Positions 63,069 to 64,000 of a DNA stretch of 64,000 nt are shown in pieces. Origin of the DNA: an uncultured Ruminococcus sp. (lineage in GTDB: Bacteria > Bacillota > Clostridia > Oscillospirales > Acutalibacteraceae). The number at the start of each line of letters is the position of its first letter. Position 1 is the stretch's first letter. The translations under genes and the position numbers were made by a program. A model generated the notes under the pieces. That model worked only from the letters and a program-made list of their open reading frames with translations. It had not been told where the DNA came from and made no database searches. The stretch spans positions 62,001-126,000 of the forward strand of contig CACWOX010000001.1 in NCBI GenBank assembly GCA_902762615.1, in the 5' to 3' direction.

Positions 63069-63291
63069 GACCAAGCACCCCCAAATAAAATGGAATTTTT
63101 GTACACAAAAAAGCACGGAGCAGGTATTTTGCCGAACCCTCCGTGCCATTCTTTCATAAACAAAACGCATTTCACAATGAACTTGCCCGCAATGAGCCGC
63201 TCAGAATGAAGCTGCCATGAAAAATATTGACCGACCGCCTAATGTAAGAACGGAGGTGAGGGAGGCAATACGCCGCCGACTTCTTTATTGT
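63069..63291 (-). ncRNA. infC leader with attenuator (L20-leader type)
   Basis: The transcript begins near 63291 and runs ~220 nt to infC. It ends with a strong intrinsic terminator at 63107-63146, only ~40 nt before the start. In Firmicutes the leader of infC-rpmI-rplT is controlled by L20 binding that favours such a terminator. Upstream pairing was not traced in full. Confidence 0.6.
63107..63146 (-). terminator. Attenuator terminator upstream of infC
   Basis: Minus strand GCACGGAG / CTCCGTGC with an 18-nt loop, then six T; lies between promoter and infC ribosome binding site. Confidence 0.8.
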
Positions 63292-63298
63292 CTGAATA

Positions 63299-63327
63299 AG
63301 TATAGCATACTGTTTTTTAAATGTCAA
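63299..63327 (-). promoter_or_regulatory. infC operon promoter
   Basis: Minus strand TTGACA (63322-63327), 17-bp spacer, TATACT (63299-63304). Confidence 0.85.
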
Positions 63328-63338
63328 GTGTTTTTTGA

Positions 63339-63881
63339 TTAAATATAAGAAACATACTCCTCAACGTCCTTGCGCTTAGGCTCATTCGGCTCCTGCGCGG
63401 GATAGCCAATGGCAATGAGCGCGGAAACAGCACGGCTGTCGTCCAGCCCGATGATACGCGCGACCTCCCGCTCGTCAAATATTCCCATGATGACCGAGCC
63501 GACGCCGTAATTGTGCGCCGCCAGACAGAAGGTCTGCGCCGCTATGCCCGCGTCGAACATCTGCCACTCGCTGCCCTTGCTTGTGGTGAAGGAGCCGTCC
63601 GGCTCGTAGCCGCATATTCCCTTGACAGAGGTGAGGACGACCAGCGCCGCCGCGCCTTTGATAATGCCCGCGTTGTGTTCCCTGCCCATCACGCCTTCAT
63701 CGGCAATTTTTTCTATGATATCGCGGCTCTCCACCACAACATATCCGGGCGTCTGGCTGTTCTTCCATGTGGGAGCGAAGCGCGCCGCGTCGATGATGGT
63801 TTCTATTGTCTCGCGGCTGACCTTTTCACCGGTGAAACGGCGCACGCTGCGTCTTGTTCTGATTCCTTCAATAAGCTCCAT
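63339..63881 (-). CDS. Nitroreductase-family flavoprotein
   Basis: 180 residues of the FMN-dependent nitroreductase fold: IRTRRSVRRFTGEKVSRE, AARFAPTWKNSQT, AGIAAQTFCLAAHNYGVGSVIMGIFDE and ALIAIGYPAQEPNEPKRKDVEEYV. Reduces nitro compounds or quinones with NAD(P)H; physiological substrate unknown. ATG at 63881 behind AAGGAG. Confidence 0.92.
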   Translation of the reverse strand: MELIEGIRTRRSVRRFTGEKVSRETIETIIDAARFAPTWKNSQTPGYVVVESRDIIEKIADEGVMGREHNAGIIKGAAALVVLTSVKGICGYEPDGSFTTSKGSEWQMFDAGIAAQTFCLAAHNYGVGSVIMGIFDEREVARIIGLDDSRAVSALIAIGYPAQEPNEPKRKDVEEYVSYI

Positions 63882-63900
63882 TGCTATTGCTCCTTGCGTT

Positions 63901-64000
63901 TTAATGATTAAAGCGGCTATTTTCCTTAATCCAGATGACGACGCGTACCATCGAAATGATCTTGGAAAAACCTATAAATCCCTGAAATTCGGGCTGAAAT
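63901..64000 (-). CDS. Possible 3' end of another minus-strand gene
   Basis: An open frame enters from the window edge and ends with TAA at 63901-63903 after ~32 codons (last residues WIKENSRFNH). It lies 19 bp before the nitroreductase start, which fits an operon, but it is too short to recognise and could be chance. Confidence 0.3.
   Translation of the reverse strand, partial: FQPEFQGFIGFSKIISMVRVVIWIKENSRFNH

Noticed and set aside
1..64000. tRNA or rRNA genes, phage or conjugative genes
   Set aside because: No cloverleaf with the TTCGA arm, no rRNA stretch and no integrase, capsid or relaxase protein was seen in any gap or frame.

Overview
The window looks like chromosome from a low-to-medium GC Gram-positive anaerobe of the class Clostridia, most likely an Oscillospirales/Ruminococcaceae-type gut bacterium. 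The reasons are the gene content and the signals. Gene content includes a dprA-topA-trmFO-plsX-rnc-smc arrangement, aroQ-peptidase-efp, infC-rpmI-rplT, a YqeG/YqeK/YhbY/RsfS set, DapL-type lysine/peptidoglycan synthesis, a CD1247-type zinc-ribbon protein, an ANTAR regulator and a BspA-like surface protein. Signals include TTGACA or TTGCAA / TATAAT promoters with 17-bp spacers, GGAGG ribosome binding sites, and frequent TTG starts. No phage, plasmid, CRISPR, rRNA or tRNA genes were found. The assignment rests on recognition of protein families, not on any search.

Layout. 1-1.7 kb: 3' part of glnS. 1.7-2.75 kb: a minus-strand XRE regulator bracketed by two identical 51-bp terminator-like repeats. 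2.9-5.8 kb: a secreted BspA/LRR plus Ig-repeat protein broken by two compensating frameshifts. 5.8-10.3 kb: an envelope cluster (PlsC acyltransferase with zinc ribbon, lipoprotein, CPBP protease with a 13-residue repeat tail, GtrA, YbjQ). 10.5-14.8 kb (plus): ddl, DUF1934, argS and two small acidic proteins. 14.8-15.1 kb: two convergent terminators with a hairpin MITE between them. 15.1-24.9 kb (minus): carAB, dapF-dapL, an ANTAR regulator, a PP2C phosphatase and a GHL10-type hydrolase. 25.0-26.6 kb (plus): DUF1294 and an MreB-like actin.

From 26.7 kb to the end all genes are on the minus strand. They include HD and membrane proteins, an AT3 acyltransferase, NUDIX, CD1247-like, efp/peptidase/aroQ, an ankyrin protein, an endonuclease IV-like TIM barrel, YqeG, rpsU, leuS, and a ribosome/NAD/nucleotide-hygiene operon (ftsY-rdgB-VanZ-yhbY-nadD-yqeK-LCP-rsfS). 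Next come upp and a long DNA/RNA/lipid operon reading dprA-topA-trmFO::GNAT-plsX-rnc-radical SAM-kptA-GNAT-hypothetical-smc. The window ends with a membrane-anchored protein, trmH-like, infC-rpmI-rplT and a nitroreductase.

The most unusual features are non-coding or architectural. A family of degenerate 7-bp tandem tracts abuts stop codons of several minus-strand genes, and one tract appears to have fused TrmFO to a GNAT domain. A 161-bp MITE has TTA flanks. A transcription attenuator precedes infC, whose best start is ATA. A C2HC zinc-finger-like insert sits inside an LCP domain. A PlsC-zinc ribbon-PH/GRAM-like protein is present. Most core genes are ordinary.
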